Counted from the stretch's first letter, positions 1 through 7,371 are shown. The stretch is 14,290 bases of DNA from Gallionellaceae bacterium UBA6222 (GCA_002421915.1 DISA01000052.1:1-14290), one strand, 5' to 3'. Notes: generated by a model not told the origin, from the sequence alone. A program made the numbers and translations.

Positions 1-728
1 AACACGGCGAGTTCGCCCGCACCGGGTATCGCCGGCTCCCCCAGATATTTGGCAAACTCGGCGTGGCCGGCCACATAGGCAAAAATCGCCAGAGCCGCCG
101 CCACCATCACCGTCGGCATGATGGCCAGACCGTCCAGGCCATCCGTCAGATTCACCGCATTGCTGCTGCCAACAATGACCAGATAGGCCAGCACGATGAA
201 GCTCACCATGCCGAGCGGAAAAACCAGATGCTTGAAGAACGGCACGATGAGTTCGGTGTGCGCGGGCAGCGTGGCGTGCATCCACAAATAGATGCCGACT
301 GCCAGCGCGATCAGCGACTGCCAGAAAATCTTGCTCCGCGCCGACAGTCCGTCCGGATTGCGGTGCACCACTTTGCGATAATCATCCACCCAACCGATGG
401 CGCCGACGCCCAGCGTGGTCAGCAGCACCACCCAGACATAGGCATTACGCAAATCACCCCACAGCAGCGTGGTGATGGCAACCGACATCAGGATTAGCGC
501 GCCTCCCATGGTCGGTGTTCCCGCTTTAACCAGGTGGGTCTGCGGACCGTCACTGCGCACCGACTGCCCAATCTTCATCGCCGCCAGCTTGCGGATCGTC
601 CACGGCCCCAATATGAAAGAAATGATCAGTGCCGTCATCGCCGCCAGCACCGCGCGCAGCGTGATGTAATTGAACACATTGAATGCGCGAATATCCTGCG
701 CCAGCCATTGCGTCAGTGCGAGCAGCAT
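1..728 (-). CDS. mraY: Phospho-N-acetylmuramoyl-pentapeptide-transferase MraY, 3' part missing (runs off window)
   Basis: MraY is the integral inner-membrane enzyme that moves phospho-MurNAc-pentapeptide from UDP to undecaprenyl phosphate, making lipid I. Reading the minus strand from the ATG at 728 gives 242 full codons beginning MLLALTQWLAQDIRAFN. I recognise the family from the VDDYRK motif, whose two aspartates fall at residues 115-116, the same numbers as the catalytic Asp115/Asp116 of E. coli MraY. The NAVNLTDGLDGLA signature follows at residues 190-202, with several hydrophobic membrane segments. The family is about 360 residues, so roughly the last third, with the third catalytic Asp, lies beyond position 1. 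The start overlaps the end of murF by 16 bases, which fits the last visible position in this operon. Identity is near certain; only the C-terminus is unseen. Confidence 0.97.
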   Translation of the reverse strand, partial: MLLALTQWLAQDIRAFNVFNYITLRAVLAAMTALIISFILGPWTIRKLAAMKIGQSVRSDGPQTHLVKAGTPTMGGALILMSVAITTLLWGDLRNAYVWVVLLTTLGVGAIGWVDDYRKVVHRNPDGLSARSKIFWQSLIALAVGIYLWMHATLPAHTELIVPFFKHLVFPLGMVSFIVLAYLVIVGSSNAVNLTDGLDGLAIMPTVMVAAALAIFAYVAGHAEFAKYLGEPAIPGAGELAV

Positions 729-2164
729 GCTTCCCCCTGTAAAGTCGTGCAGGCTTGCACCACCCGCTCCATCCGCATAAAGCGCGACCCTTTTACCAGT
801 ACCGTGGTCCGCGCATCCAGCTCGGTTGCAAGCTGGTGTTGCAACGTTTCGCTGTTGGCAAAATGTGATGCATTCCGACCGAAGGCTTGCGCGGCGTGCA
901 CGCTCAACTCGCCCAGCGCAAGCAAGCGTTCGATCCCCAATTCGCGCGCGGTGATACCGATTTCACGGTGGAACTGCGCGGCATCGTCACCCAGCTCGCC
1001 CATGTCGCCCAAAACAAAAATTCGTTTGCCCGGTATCTGCGCCAGCACTTCCAGCGCCGCATGCATGGAGGCGGGATTGGCGTTGTAGGTATCGTCGATC
1101 AGCATCGCACCGTGCTGCGCCGCTTTGCGCTGCATACGCCCGGCCACGCCGCCGAAACTTTGCAACCCGGCAACAATACTGTTCAGCGGCACCTCCAGCG
1201 CCAGCGCCGCCGTTGCGGCCGCCAGCGCATTGCGCGCGTTGTGCTCGCCCGGCACTTGCAAGGTGATATGCAGCTCGCCAACGGGTGTACCGATATGCAA
1301 CTCGCCGCCGTAACCCTGTGAGAGCCATTTGCCGCGCACGGCAGCGGCACGTGTCAGGGAAAAATCCAGCACCTCATGGTTGCCGGCCAGCGTGCGCCAC
1401 AATGCCGCATATGCGTCGTCGGCGTTGATGACCGCCGTGCCTTGCGCAGCCAGCCCGGCGAAGATCTCGCCCTTGGCGCGCGCCACCGCCTCCACCGACC
1501 CCAGCCCTGCCAAGTGCGCGCCGCTGGCATTGTTGATCAGTGCCACATCGGGACGCGCGATACGGGTCAGATAGTCGATTTCGCCGGGATGGTTCATGCC
1601 CATCTCGATCACCGCGTAGCGATGCGAGTCGCGCAACTTGAGCAGCGTGAGCGGCATACCGATGTCATTATTGAAATTGCCTTGGGTGGCCAATACCAAT
1701 TCGTCGGCATCTTCAGGGCGGCCACCCTCCCCAACACTCCCCCGGGTGGAGAGGGGGCTATCGCGAAGATCATCTTTGATCTTCTGGCGCAGAATCGCCG
1801 CCAGCATCTCCTTCACCGTGGTCTTGCCGTTGCTGCCGGTGATGGCGGCCAGCGGGATGTCGAATTGTTTGCGCCAGTGTGCTGCCAATTGGCCCAGCGC
1901 GAGGCGGGTATCCTCGACAAATAACAGCGGAATTCCTGCATCCTGTATCCCGAATCCCGTATCCCGGTTCACCAGCGCAGCTACTGCTCCAGCCGCCCGC
2001 GCCTGTGCAACGAACTGCGCACCGTCAAAGTGCTCGCCCTTGAGCGCCACGAACAGGTCGCCCTGCCGGATGCTGCGCGTATCGGTGGATACCGCGGCGA
2101 ACTGCGTATCTTCGCCTTCGATACGTCCCTGAAGAATTGGGGCGATTTGCGAGAGCGACATCAT
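713..2164 (-). CDS. murF: UDP-N-acetylmuramoyl-tripeptide--D-alanyl-D-alanine ligase MurF, with repeat-derived insertions
   Basis: This cytoplasmic ATP-dependent ligase adds D-Ala-D-Ala to UDP-MurNAc-tripeptide, the last soluble step before MraY. The 483-aa protein shows the Mur ligase P-loop TGSNGKTTVKEM (109-120), GNFNNDIGMPLTLL (162-175), EMGMNHPGEID (187-197), NNASGAHL (211-218), DDTYNANPASM (357-367) and LGDMGELG (385-392). I chose the ATG at 2164 because it overlaps the murE stop as ATGA; the frame is open upstream to 2299, but that stretch lies inside murE. Two parts are unusual. Residues about 128-155, between the P-loop helix and GNFNNDIG, are about 26 residues longer than the E. coli loop and are encoded by a palindromic repeat. 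Residues 67-78 are encoded by a heptamer tandem repeat. No key motif is lost, so the enzyme is probably functional. Confidence 0.96.
   Translation of the reverse strand: MMSLSQIAPILQGRIEGEDTQFAAVSTDTRSIRQGDLFVALKGEHFDGAQFVAQARAAGAVAALVNRDTGFGIQDAGIPLLFVEDTRLALGQLAAHWRKQFDIPLAAITGSNGKTTVKEMLAAILRQKIKDDLRDSPLSTRGSVGEGGRPEDADELVLATQGNFNNDIGMPLTLLKLRDSHRYAVIEMGMNHPGEIDYLTRIARPDVALINNASGAHLAGLGSVEAVARAKGEIFAGLAAQGTAVINADDAYAALWRTLAGNHEVLDFSLTRAAAVRGKWLSQGYGGELHIGTPVGELHITLQVPGEHNARNALAAATAALALEVPLNSIVAGLQSFGGVAGRMQRKAAQHGAMLIDDTYNANPASMHAALEVLAQIPGKRIFVLGDMGELGDDAAQFHREIGITARELGIERLLALGELSVHAAQAFGRNASHFANSETLQHQLATELDARTTVLVKGSRFMRMERVVQACTTLQGEACCSH
1706..1784. repeat. Palindromic repeat-like insert in frame inside murF
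   Basis: This stretch encodes about 26 extra residues (IKDDLRDSPLSTRGSVGEGG and onward) between the MurF P-loop helix and GNFNNDIG. It holds a perfect 8-bp stem at 1765-1784 (GAAGATCA, loop TCTT, TGATCTTC). It also holds an imperfect C-rich/G-rich dyad, CCCTC at 1725-1729 facing GAGGG at 1751-1755, with CTCC and GGAG inside. Low-complexity G/C palindromes whose translation reads like SPL...GEGG are typical of small dispersed intergenic repeats in proteobacteria. Its status as a dispersed repeat is inferred, because only one copy is in this window. Confidence 0.65.
1932..1966. repeat. Five-unit heptamer tandem repeat inside murF
   Basis: On the plus strand the units are ATTCCTG, CATCCTG, TATCCCG, AATCCCG and TATCCCG, five consecutive 7-mers with consensus WATCCYG. 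They encode MurF residues 67-78 (RDTGFGIQDAGI), in the N-terminal domain just before LLFVEDTRLA. Compared from memory with E. coli MurF this loop is about four residues longer. The 7-bp period is seen directly; an origin by slippage or insertion is inferred. Confidence 0.7.
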
Positions 2165-3654
2165 GCCGGCCACCTTTCCTTCGGCGTCCATACACTCAAA
2201 GCGCGCTGTGCAATCTCGCTGTCGGAGAAGGGGTGGCGCATGCCGGTGATTTCCTGGTAATCCTCGTGCCCCTTGCCCGCGATCAGCACGGTGTCGCACA
2301 TCCGCGCTCCGGCGATCGCCACGCTGATGGCGTGGGCGCGGTCTTCAATGGCCTGATATTCGCCCGCCATTCCCGCTGCGATCTCTTCACTGATGGCGTG
2401 CGGTGCCTCGCTGCGCGGGTTGTCGCTGGTGATGATGCGCACATCGGCAAAATGGTCGGCAACCTTCCCCATCATCGGGCGCTTGCCGCGATCGCGGTCG
2501 CCGCCGCAGCCGAAGACACAAATGAGTTTGCTATCCGGTGCCGAAATCTCGCGCAAAGTACACAGCACATTCTCCAACGCATCCGGGGTGTGGGCGTAAT
2601 CGACCACCACCGTCGGCGCATCCTTGCCGCCGAGTGTCTGCATGCGTCCCGCCACCGCCTTCTGCACCCCAAGTTCCCGCACCGCATCGTCGGGCGCTAT
2701 TCCGCTGACCAGCAGCACCGCCAGTGCGCCGAGCAGGTTGGAGGCGTTGAAACGGCCAAGCAGGCGGCTGTGCAATTCGATGCCGTCGTCCAGCACGATT
2801 TCCAGACCCTGCGCATCTGCCCGGCGCAGGATGCCGTGCACCATGCGCAGACCGTGGTGTTGCGCCAAATTTAGCGAAGCCGGCTGCAATCCGTAGCCGA
2901 TCACTTCGACATTGCCGGCTTCGAGCAAATGCAGCGCCAGCTCCGCCCCGAAAGGGTCATCCAGATTAAGCACGGCATGGCCGAGCTGCTCCCAATCGAA
3001 CAGGCGCCGCTTCGCTGCCGCGTAGTGCTGCATGTCGCCGTGATAGTCCAGATGGTCGCGCGTCAGGTTGGTGAACAGTGCCACATCAAAGTGCACGCCG
3101 TTGACCCGCCCCTGTGCCAGCGCATGCGACGAAACCTCCATCACCGCCGCCTGTGCCGCCTCGCGCACAAATTGCGCCAGCAGTTCATGCACCCGCAGCG
3201 CGTCCGGCGTGGTGTTCGCGCTCGCCTGCAAGGCATCAACAAAACCGTTGCCGAGGGTGCCGATCAGCGCGCATTTTTTATCCAGTGCCGTAAAAGACTT
3301 CGCCAGCCAGTGGCTGATGGAAGTCTTGCCGTTAGTGCCGGTCACGCCCACCATCCGCATTTGGCGCGATGGCTGGCCGTAAACCTTGTCGGCAATGAAA
3401 CCGGCTTGCCGGCGCAAATCATGCAGCGCGAGATGGGGCACGCACCACGCGGGATCCCACGCAAAATCGTGCGCATCCCAGATCACCGCGTTGGCACCGC
3501 GCGCGATGGCCTGTGCAATGTAGCGCCGACCATCGGCCCGGGCGCCGGGATAAGCAACGAAGGTATCGCCCGCCTGCACCTCACGGCTGTCTCCCGCCAG
3601 CCGGGTGATGCTGATGCCGAGACTCTTCAGCTCATCGAGGCGAAGTGCATTCAT
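2161..3654 (-). CDS. murE: UDP-N-acetylmuramoyl-L-alanyl-D-glutamate--2,6-diaminopimelate ligase MurE
   Basis: MurE is the cytoplasmic ATP-dependent ligase that adds the third stem-peptide residue to UDP-MurNAc-L-Ala-D-Glu. The 497-aa product has the normal family length and order: N-terminal UDP-binding domain, P-loop GVTGTNGKTS (103-112), NTTPDALR (147-154), MEVSSHAL (172-179), TNLTRDHLDYHG (195-206), Lys215 as the probable carbamylated metal-site lysine, DYAHTPDALENVL (352-364), GCGGDRDRGKRPMM (382-395), DNPRSE (411-416) and GKGHEDYQ (460-467). The DNPR motif marks specificity for meso-diaminopimelate rather than lysine, as expected for a Gram-negative. The ATG at 3654 overlaps the ftsI stop as ATGA and is preceded by GAGGAGG, a strong Shine-Dalgarno lying inside the end of ftsI. 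The gene ends in the 4-base overlap with murF. Confidence 0.98.
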   Translation of the reverse strand: MNALRLDELKSLGISITRLAGDSREVQAGDTFVAYPGARADGRRYIAQAIARGANAVIWDAHDFAWDPAWCVPHLALHDLRRQAGFIADKVYGQPSRQMRMVGVTGTNGKTSISHWLAKSFTALDKKCALIGTLGNGFVDALQASANTTPDALRVHELLAQFVREAAQAAVMEVSSHALAQGRVNGVHFDVALFTNLTRDHLDYHGDMQHYAAAKRRLFDWEQLGHAVLNLDDPFGAELALHLLEAGNVEVIGYGLQPASLNLAQHHGLRMVHGILRRADAQGLEIVLDDGIELHSRLLGRFNASNLLGALAVLLVSGIAPDDAVRELGVQKAVAGRMQTLGGKDAPTVVVDYAHTPDALENVLCTLREISAPDSKLICVFGCGGDRDRGKRPMMGKVADHFADVRIITSDNPRSEAPHAISEEIAAGMAGEYQAIEDRAHAISVAIAGARMCDTVLIAGKGHEDYQEITGMRHPFSDSEIAQRALSVWTPKERWPA

Positions 3655-5381
3655 GCCTCCTCCTCCACCACCGGCCCCAACGCCGGCAGCACGTTGTCCA
3701 GTGGCGCATCGTAGGGAATGTCCATGCTGCGCAAACTCGCGTTCATCACATTGCCGAATACCGGTGCGGCCACCTGCCCGCCGAAATACTCCTTGCCACC
3801 CGGCTCATCCAGCATCACCGCCACAATCAAACGCGGATTACTGGCCGGCGCCATGCCGATGAAAGAGGCAATGTAACGATCCACATATTTGCCGTTCTGC
3901 AGCTTGTGCGCGGTACCGGTCTTGCCCGCCACCCGGTAGCCGGGAATCTGCGCCAGCGGCGCGGTGCCGCCCGGCCGCACCGCCAATTCAAGCATGGCGC
4001 GCACCGCCTGTGCGGTTTGTACCGAATACACCTGATTGCCGCGCGCCGGCGTTTCCTGCCGGAGCAGATTGATCGCTTTCAATTCACCGTCATTGGCAAA
4101 AATCGTATAGGCCCGCGCCAGCTGCAAAAGATTGACCGAGATGCCGTTGCCGTAGGACATGGTGGCTTGCTCGATGGGGCGCCATGTCTTGTAGTTGCGC
4201 AACTTGCCCGGTGCTTCACCGGGAAATCCACAACCCGAATCTCCGCCGAATCCCGCGCGGCTCAAATGATTCCAGAAGACTTGCGGCGACATCGACAAAG
4301 CCAGCCTGGCCGAGCCGACATTGCTCGATTTCTGCAACACTTCGGACACCGACATAAATGCGGCAGGGTGCGTGTCATGGATGGTGCGATTGTTCAGGGT
4401 CAGCGTGCCGTTGCCGGTATCGACCCGTGACTCCGGCTTGAATTTCCCCTCTTCCAGCACCGCCGCCACGGCAAACGGCTTCATGGTCGAACCCGGCTCG
4501 AACAGATCAGTCACGGCACGATTGCGCATACTCGCCGCCGCCGGCCGGGTGCGATTGTTCGGGTTGAAACTCGGCCAGTTGGCCAGTGCCAGCACTTCAC
4601 CGCTTTTGGCATCGAGCACCACGATGGCGCCGGCTTTCGCCTGCTGCCCGATCACCGCCTGCTTGATCTCGCGGAAGGCGATGAACTGCAACTTGCTATC
4701 GATACTCAGGGCAACATCGCTCCCCTCCTTCGGCGCGCGCAGACTGGCCACGTCTTCCACGATGTGGCCGCGCCGGTCCTTGATCACCCGCTGGCTGCCG
4801 GGCTTGCCACGCAACACATCATGCAGCGCCAGTTCAATGCCTTCGCGGCCGTTATCGTCCACATCGGTAAAACCGAGCAGCTGCGCGGTCACCTCACCGC
4901 CGGGATAGTAACGGCGATATTCATGTTGCAGCGACACCCCGGGAATGCCGAGGGCAGCCACCTGGCGCGCTTGGTCCGGCGGCAGTTGTCGCTTCAGATA
5001 AACGAATTCGCGCGAGGTATCGAACAGCCGCTCTTTTAAATTACCCGCATTGGTGTCGAGCAGATGTGCCAGCCGGCGCAGTTGTCCGGCATCAGCCGCC
5101 ACATCGGACGGGCTGGCCCACACCGAATCCATCGGTGTGCTGATCGCCAGCGGATCGCCGTGGCGGTCGGTGATCATGCCGCGGTGTGCCGGCACTTCCA
5201 CCACGCGCGAGTAGCGGGCATCTCCCTTCTGCTGCAGAAAATCGTTATGGAATCCCTGCAGATACACCGAGCGCGCAAAAAGCCCCGCCATCCCCAGCAG
5301 CAACAGGACGAACAAGGTGCGCGCGCGCCAGGCCGGCAGCGCGATCTGGGCCGAGGTCTGCGGCAACTGCGCGTAATTCAC
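3651..5381 (-). CDS. ftsI: Septal peptidoglycan transpeptidase FtsI (PBP3)
   Basis: FtsI is the class B penicillin-binding protein that cross-links septal peptidoglycan with FtsW in the divisome. The 576-aa protein has a short cytoplasmic tail, one membrane anchor (about residues 21-41), a PBP dimerisation domain (about 55-200) containing the AHRGMITDRHGDPLA stretch, then the transpeptidase domain. All three active-site motifs are present: STMK with Ser298 as acylated serine, SSN at 352-354, and KTG at 487-489. The start is a GTG at 5381 forming a GTGA overlap with the ftsL stop, with GGAGG about seven bases upstream; no nearer ATG fits the membrane-anchor length. The C-terminal tail is acidic (VVEEEA). 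Overlap with ftsL and murE suggests coupled translation. Nothing essential is missing. Confidence 0.97.
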   Translation of the reverse strand: MNYAQLPQTSAQIALPAWRARTLFVLLLLGMAGLFARSVYLQGFHNDFLQQKGDARYSRVVEVPAHRGMITDRHGDPLAISTPMDSVWASPSDVAADAGQLRRLAHLLDTNAGNLKERLFDTSREFVYLKRQLPPDQARQVAALGIPGVSLQHEYRRYYPGGEVTAQLLGFTDVDDNGREGIELALHDVLRGKPGSQRVIKDRRGHIVEDVASLRAPKEGSDVALSIDSKLQFIAFREIKQAVIGQQAKAGAIVVLDAKSGEVLALANWPSFNPNNRTRPAAASMRNRAVTDLFEPGSTMKPFAVAAVLEEGKFKPESRVDTGNGTLTLNNRTIHDTHPAAFMSVSEVLQKSSNVGSARLALSMSPQVFWNHLSRAGFGGDSGCGFPGEAPGKLRNYKTWRPIEQATMSYGNGISVNLLQLARAYTIFANDGELKAINLLRQETPARGNQVYSVQTAQAVRAMLELAVRPGGTAPLAQIPGYRVAGKTGTAHKLQNGKYVDRYIASFIGMAPASNPRLIVAVMLDEPGGKEYFGGQVAAPVFGNVMNASLRSMDIPYDAPLDNVLPALGPVVEEEA

Positions 5382-5662
5382 CGGGGACCTCCGGCTTTAT
5401 CGTCCGTGTACAGATAGCGCATCTGCTCCTTGGCCGGTGCATGCATCTGCAATTGCTGGCGCGCAATCCGCTCCACCCGCGCCGGCGCCACCAGCGTGCT
5501 CTGCTCCAACTGCAATTTTCCCCATTCCACATCCATTTGCTGCGCCCGTTCCTTCTCGTCTTGCCACGCCACAAACAATTTGCGCGCCTTGTGTTGAGAG
5601 GTAACAACACCTAACGCGCAAGCGATCGTCAACAACAGCAACAATGCATCCAGCCTAGCCAC
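5378..5662 (-). CDS. ftsL: Cell division protein FtsL
   Basis: FtsL is a small bitopic divisome protein that works with FtsB and FtsQ and helps activate FtsWI. The likely product is 94 aa: a very short N-terminus, one membrane helix (about 5-21, DALLLLLTIACALGVV), then a periplasmic coiled-coil region (about 25-70, rich in Q, E, K and R), matching the family pattern TSQHKARKLF...WGKLQLEQ. I prefer the GTG at 5662, which overlaps the rsmH stop by eight bases and gives MARLDALLL, the usual short cytoplasmic end. An in-frame ATG at 5707 would add 15 residues and a 53-base overlap. A GGGG run 4-7 bases before the GTG is only a weak ribosome site, so coupling to rsmH is likely. Sequence conservation in this family is low, so context carries much of the call. 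Confidence 0.9.
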   Translation of the reverse strand: MARLDALLLLLTIACALGVVTSQHKARKLFVAWQDEKERAQQMDVEWGKLQLEQSTLVAPARVERIARQQLQMHAPAKEQMRYLYTDDKAGGPR

Positions 5663-6602
5663 TGGCCCCGCCAATCGCTGCGCGCTCTGCCACGCGCAAC
5701 ACCGCACTGCGCGCGCGCGGGTTGGACGCCACTTCCGCCGCCGACGCGCGAATAGCCTTGCCCGCCAGATGCAGCCGGCCCTGCGGTATATCCGCCGCGC
5801 GGATCGGCACGCTCTTCGGCAGCTTGTCGCCCTGCGCCATGTCGCGCAGGAAGCGCTTCACGATCCGGTCCTCCAGCGAATGGAAACTGATGATGGCCAT
5901 GCGTCCGCCCGGTTTCAAAAAGCCCACGCACTGCGGCAACACGTTCTCGAGCTCCTCGAGTTCGCGATTGAGATGAATCCGTATAGCTTGAAAGGTGCGC
6001 GTTGCCGGATTTTTCCCCGCTTCGCGTGTGCGCACGCAGCGCGCGACGACATCAACCAGCTGCTGTGTGGTGAGGATCGCCCGTTCCTGGCGCGCAGCAA
6101 TAATCGCCCTTGCAATCTGCCTAGCAAACCGTTCTTCGCCGTAATCACGTATCACCTCCGCCAGTTCGCCCTCGTCCGCCGTTGCCAGCCACTCTGCTGC
6201 CGTCTGTCCGCTGCTGGTATCCATACGCATGTCCAGCGGCGCATCAAAGCGGAAACTGAAACCGCGCCGCTCATCGTCCAGCTGCGGCGACGACACGCCC
6301 AGATCCAGCAGCACCCCATCCACGCTTTCAACCCCAAGCTCGCGCAGCACTGCACCCAGATGCTCAAAGCCGCTGTGCACCATCTGAAAACGTGCATCAC
6401 CAATCATCTTCCCCGCCGCGACGGCCGTCGGGTCTTTATCCAGCGCAATCAGTTTCCCGTTCTCACCCAGCTTTTCCAGGATCAGGCGACTGTGCCCGCC
6501 GCGACCAAACGTGCCATCCACATAAACACCGTCCGGCTTTACCTGCAACGCTTCGACCGCTTCATGCAGCAGGACGGTCGCGTGCGCGAACGCATCGCTC
6601 AC
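5655..6602 (-). CDS. rsmH: 16S rRNA (cytosine-1402 N4)-methyltransferase RsmH (MraW)
   Basis: RsmH is an S-adenosylmethionine-dependent enzyme that methylates N4 of C1402 in the decoding centre of 16S rRNA. The 315-aa product begins MSDAFAHATVLLHEAVEAL and shows the SAM site GTFGRGGHS (30-38), LLDLGVSSPQLD (98-109), the TRTFQAIRIHLNREL block (201-215) and ISFHSLEDRIVKRF (238-251), all hallmark blocks of the family. Length is normal. The start is GTG at 6602 in a GTGA overlap with the mraZ stop; no ATG gives a better N-terminus. It occupies its usual place as the second gene of the dcw cluster, and its end overlaps ftsL. No anomaly was seen. Confidence 0.97.
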   Translation of the reverse strand: MSDAFAHATVLLHEAVEALQVKPDGVYVDGTFGRGGHSRLILEKLGENGKLIALDKDPTAVAAGKMIGDARFQMVHSGFEHLGAVLRELGVESVDGVLLDLGVSSPQLDDERRGFSFRFDAPLDMRMDTSSGQTAAEWLATADEGELAEVIRDYGEERFARQIARAIIAARQERAILTTQQLVDVVARCVRTREAGKNPATRTFQAIRIHLNRELEELENVLPQCVGFLKPGGRMAIISFHSLEDRIVKRFLRDMAQGDKLPKSVPIRAADIPQGRLHLAGKAIRASAAEVASNPRARSAVLRVAERAAIGGASG

Positions 6603-7045
6603 AAGGTGAAGCCCTCAAGCTCGGGAGGCAGGTCATCCACCGAAAACACGGTCATCTTTTCGTATTGCGCCTGCCAGCGCGCCTCGTCCCACAATTCGAA
6701 TTTGTTGCCCTGACCGACCAGCATTACGCGTTTGTCCAGCTTGGCGTAATCGCGCAGGGTGGCGGAGATGAGCACGCGCCCGGCCGCATCCATCACCACA
6801 TCTTCCGCATGGCCGACGAGGAAGCGCTGCAGGGCGCGCGTTTTGGGATTGAAAGCGGAAAGCTGCATCAGCTTGTCGCGAATGGGTTGCCATTCGGGCT
6901 GCGGATAGAGCAAGAGACAGCCGTCCGCATCGGCAGTCAGCACCAACTGACCCGCGCAATGCGCCAGCAACAAGTCACGATACCGCGTCGGTATCGTTAA
7001 CCTGCCTTTGCCATCCAGATTGAACTGTGTCGCTCCCTGAAACAT
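6599..7045 (-). CDS. mraZ: Transcriptional regulator MraZ
   Basis: MraZ is the DNA-binding first gene of the dcw cluster. In E. coli it forms a ring-shaped oligomer and represses its own promoter through spaced TGGGN repeats. The 148-aa product has two SpoVT/AbrB-type half-domains with the expected paired motifs: NLDGKGRLTIPTRYR (9-23) and DAAGRVLISATLRDYAKL (86-103). I chose the ATG at 7045 (MFQGATQFNLDGKG) because it matches the family N-terminus and has GGGAGAGG just upstream. The open frame reaches back to 7075, but that stretch is the operator and leader. Four MraZ-type boxes lie 16 to 46 bases upstream of the start, which strongly supports autoregulation here. The gene ends in a 4-base overlap with rsmH. 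Confidence 0.97.
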   Translation of the reverse strand: MFQGATQFNLDGKGRLTIPTRYRDLLLAHCAGQLVLTADADGCLLLYPQPEWQPIRDKLMQLSAFNPKTRALQRFLVGHAEDVVMDAAGRVLISATLRDYAKLDKRVMLVGQGNKFELWDEARWQAQYEKMTVFSVDDLPPELEGFTL

Positions 7046-7060
7046 GAACCTCTCCCGAGC

Positions 7061-7095
7061 ACCATTTATTCCCACTTTTCACCACTTGCCCCCAC
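7061..7095 (-). promoter_or_regulatory. MraZ operator: four boxes at 10-bp period
   Basis: Reading toward mraZ, the boxes are GTGGG (7095-7091), GTGGT (7085-7081), GTGGG (7075-7071) and ATGGT (7065-7061). Each is separated by exactly five bases (GGCAA, GAAAA, AATAA). This is the geometry known for MraZ-binding repeats upstream of E. coli mraZ. The first box shares bases with the promoter -10, so binding should block RNA polymerase. The repeat array is seen directly; MraZ binding is inferred from the family. Confidence 0.9.
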
Positions 7096-7122
7096 TATAT
7101 TGAAAATATTTTGGGCAGTCAA
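7094..7122 (-). promoter_or_regulatory. Sigma70-type promoter of the dcw (mra) cluster
   Basis: The minus strand reads TTGACT (7122-7117), a 17-base A/T-rich spacer, then TATAGT (7099-7094). These match the consensus at five of six positions each, at optimal spacing. Transcription should start near 7087, giving a leader of about 41 bases before the mraZ ATG. It is the only strong promoter visible upstream of the cluster and is overlapped by the first MraZ box. Confidence 0.85.
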
Positions 7123-7371
7123 GGCGAATAATTGGATTTTTCTTTTCAGGACAAGGAGTTAGCGCAGAAAGTTAAAGCTGGATAAATATACTTAAAAAGC
7201 AATGCATTGCACAAACAAGCTAATGTTGTTTGTAATGGAATGCACTTGTGTGTTGAGCGGGGGAAGCCAGAACGATGTGGCGACGTGCCAGTGTCGTCAA
7301 CGATAGGGACACGACGCGAATCCGGATAATCCGTCAGGCAGACATCCTCGCAGCCAGCCGGCTTTTAAGAA
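7123..7371. other. Gene-free spacer between the GGDEF-EAL gene and the dcw promoter
   Basis: With the mraZ leader and promoter, the gap between the mraZ start and the stop at 7372 is 326 bases. Beyond the promoter I find no convincing gene on either strand. There is an imperfect dyad at 7199-7244 and short palindromes such as CGGATAATCCG near 7323. I see no stem followed by a T-run that would end the GGDEF-EAL transcript, so read-through into the dcw cluster cannot be excluded. The part at 7150-7245 is visibly more A/T-rich than its surroundings. Confidence 0.6.
7199..7244. repeat. Imperfect inverted repeat upstream of the dcw promoter
   Basis: The core is ACAAACAA (7211-7218), a 7-base loop GCTAATG, and TTGTTTGT (7226-7233), perfect over 8 bp. 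An outer arm TGCATT (7203-7208) pairs with AATGCA (7239-7244). The left side also lies within the perfect 12-bp palindrome GCAATGCATTGC (7199-7210). It could be a protein-binding site about 75-120 bases upstream of the dcw -35, or a transcript-end hairpin, but it lacks the U-tract of an intrinsic terminator. Confidence 0.5.

Noticed and set aside
2165..2299. An upstream start for murF giving a 528-residue protein
   Set aside because: The extra 45 residues lie inside the conserved end of murE and have no match to MurF N-termini; the ATGA overlap at 2161-2164 gives the expected start.
2137..4430. Several plus-strand open frames of 245-261 codons opposite murE, murF and ftsI
   Set aside because: They are shadows caused by high GC and codon bias on the other strand; their predicted sequences are low-quality, His/Arg/Gln-rich and without motifs.
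7290..7330. GTGTC...GACAC and CGGATAATCCG short inverted repeats
   Set aside because: Arms of five bases are expected by chance in a stretch of this length and no function or conserved spacing supports them.
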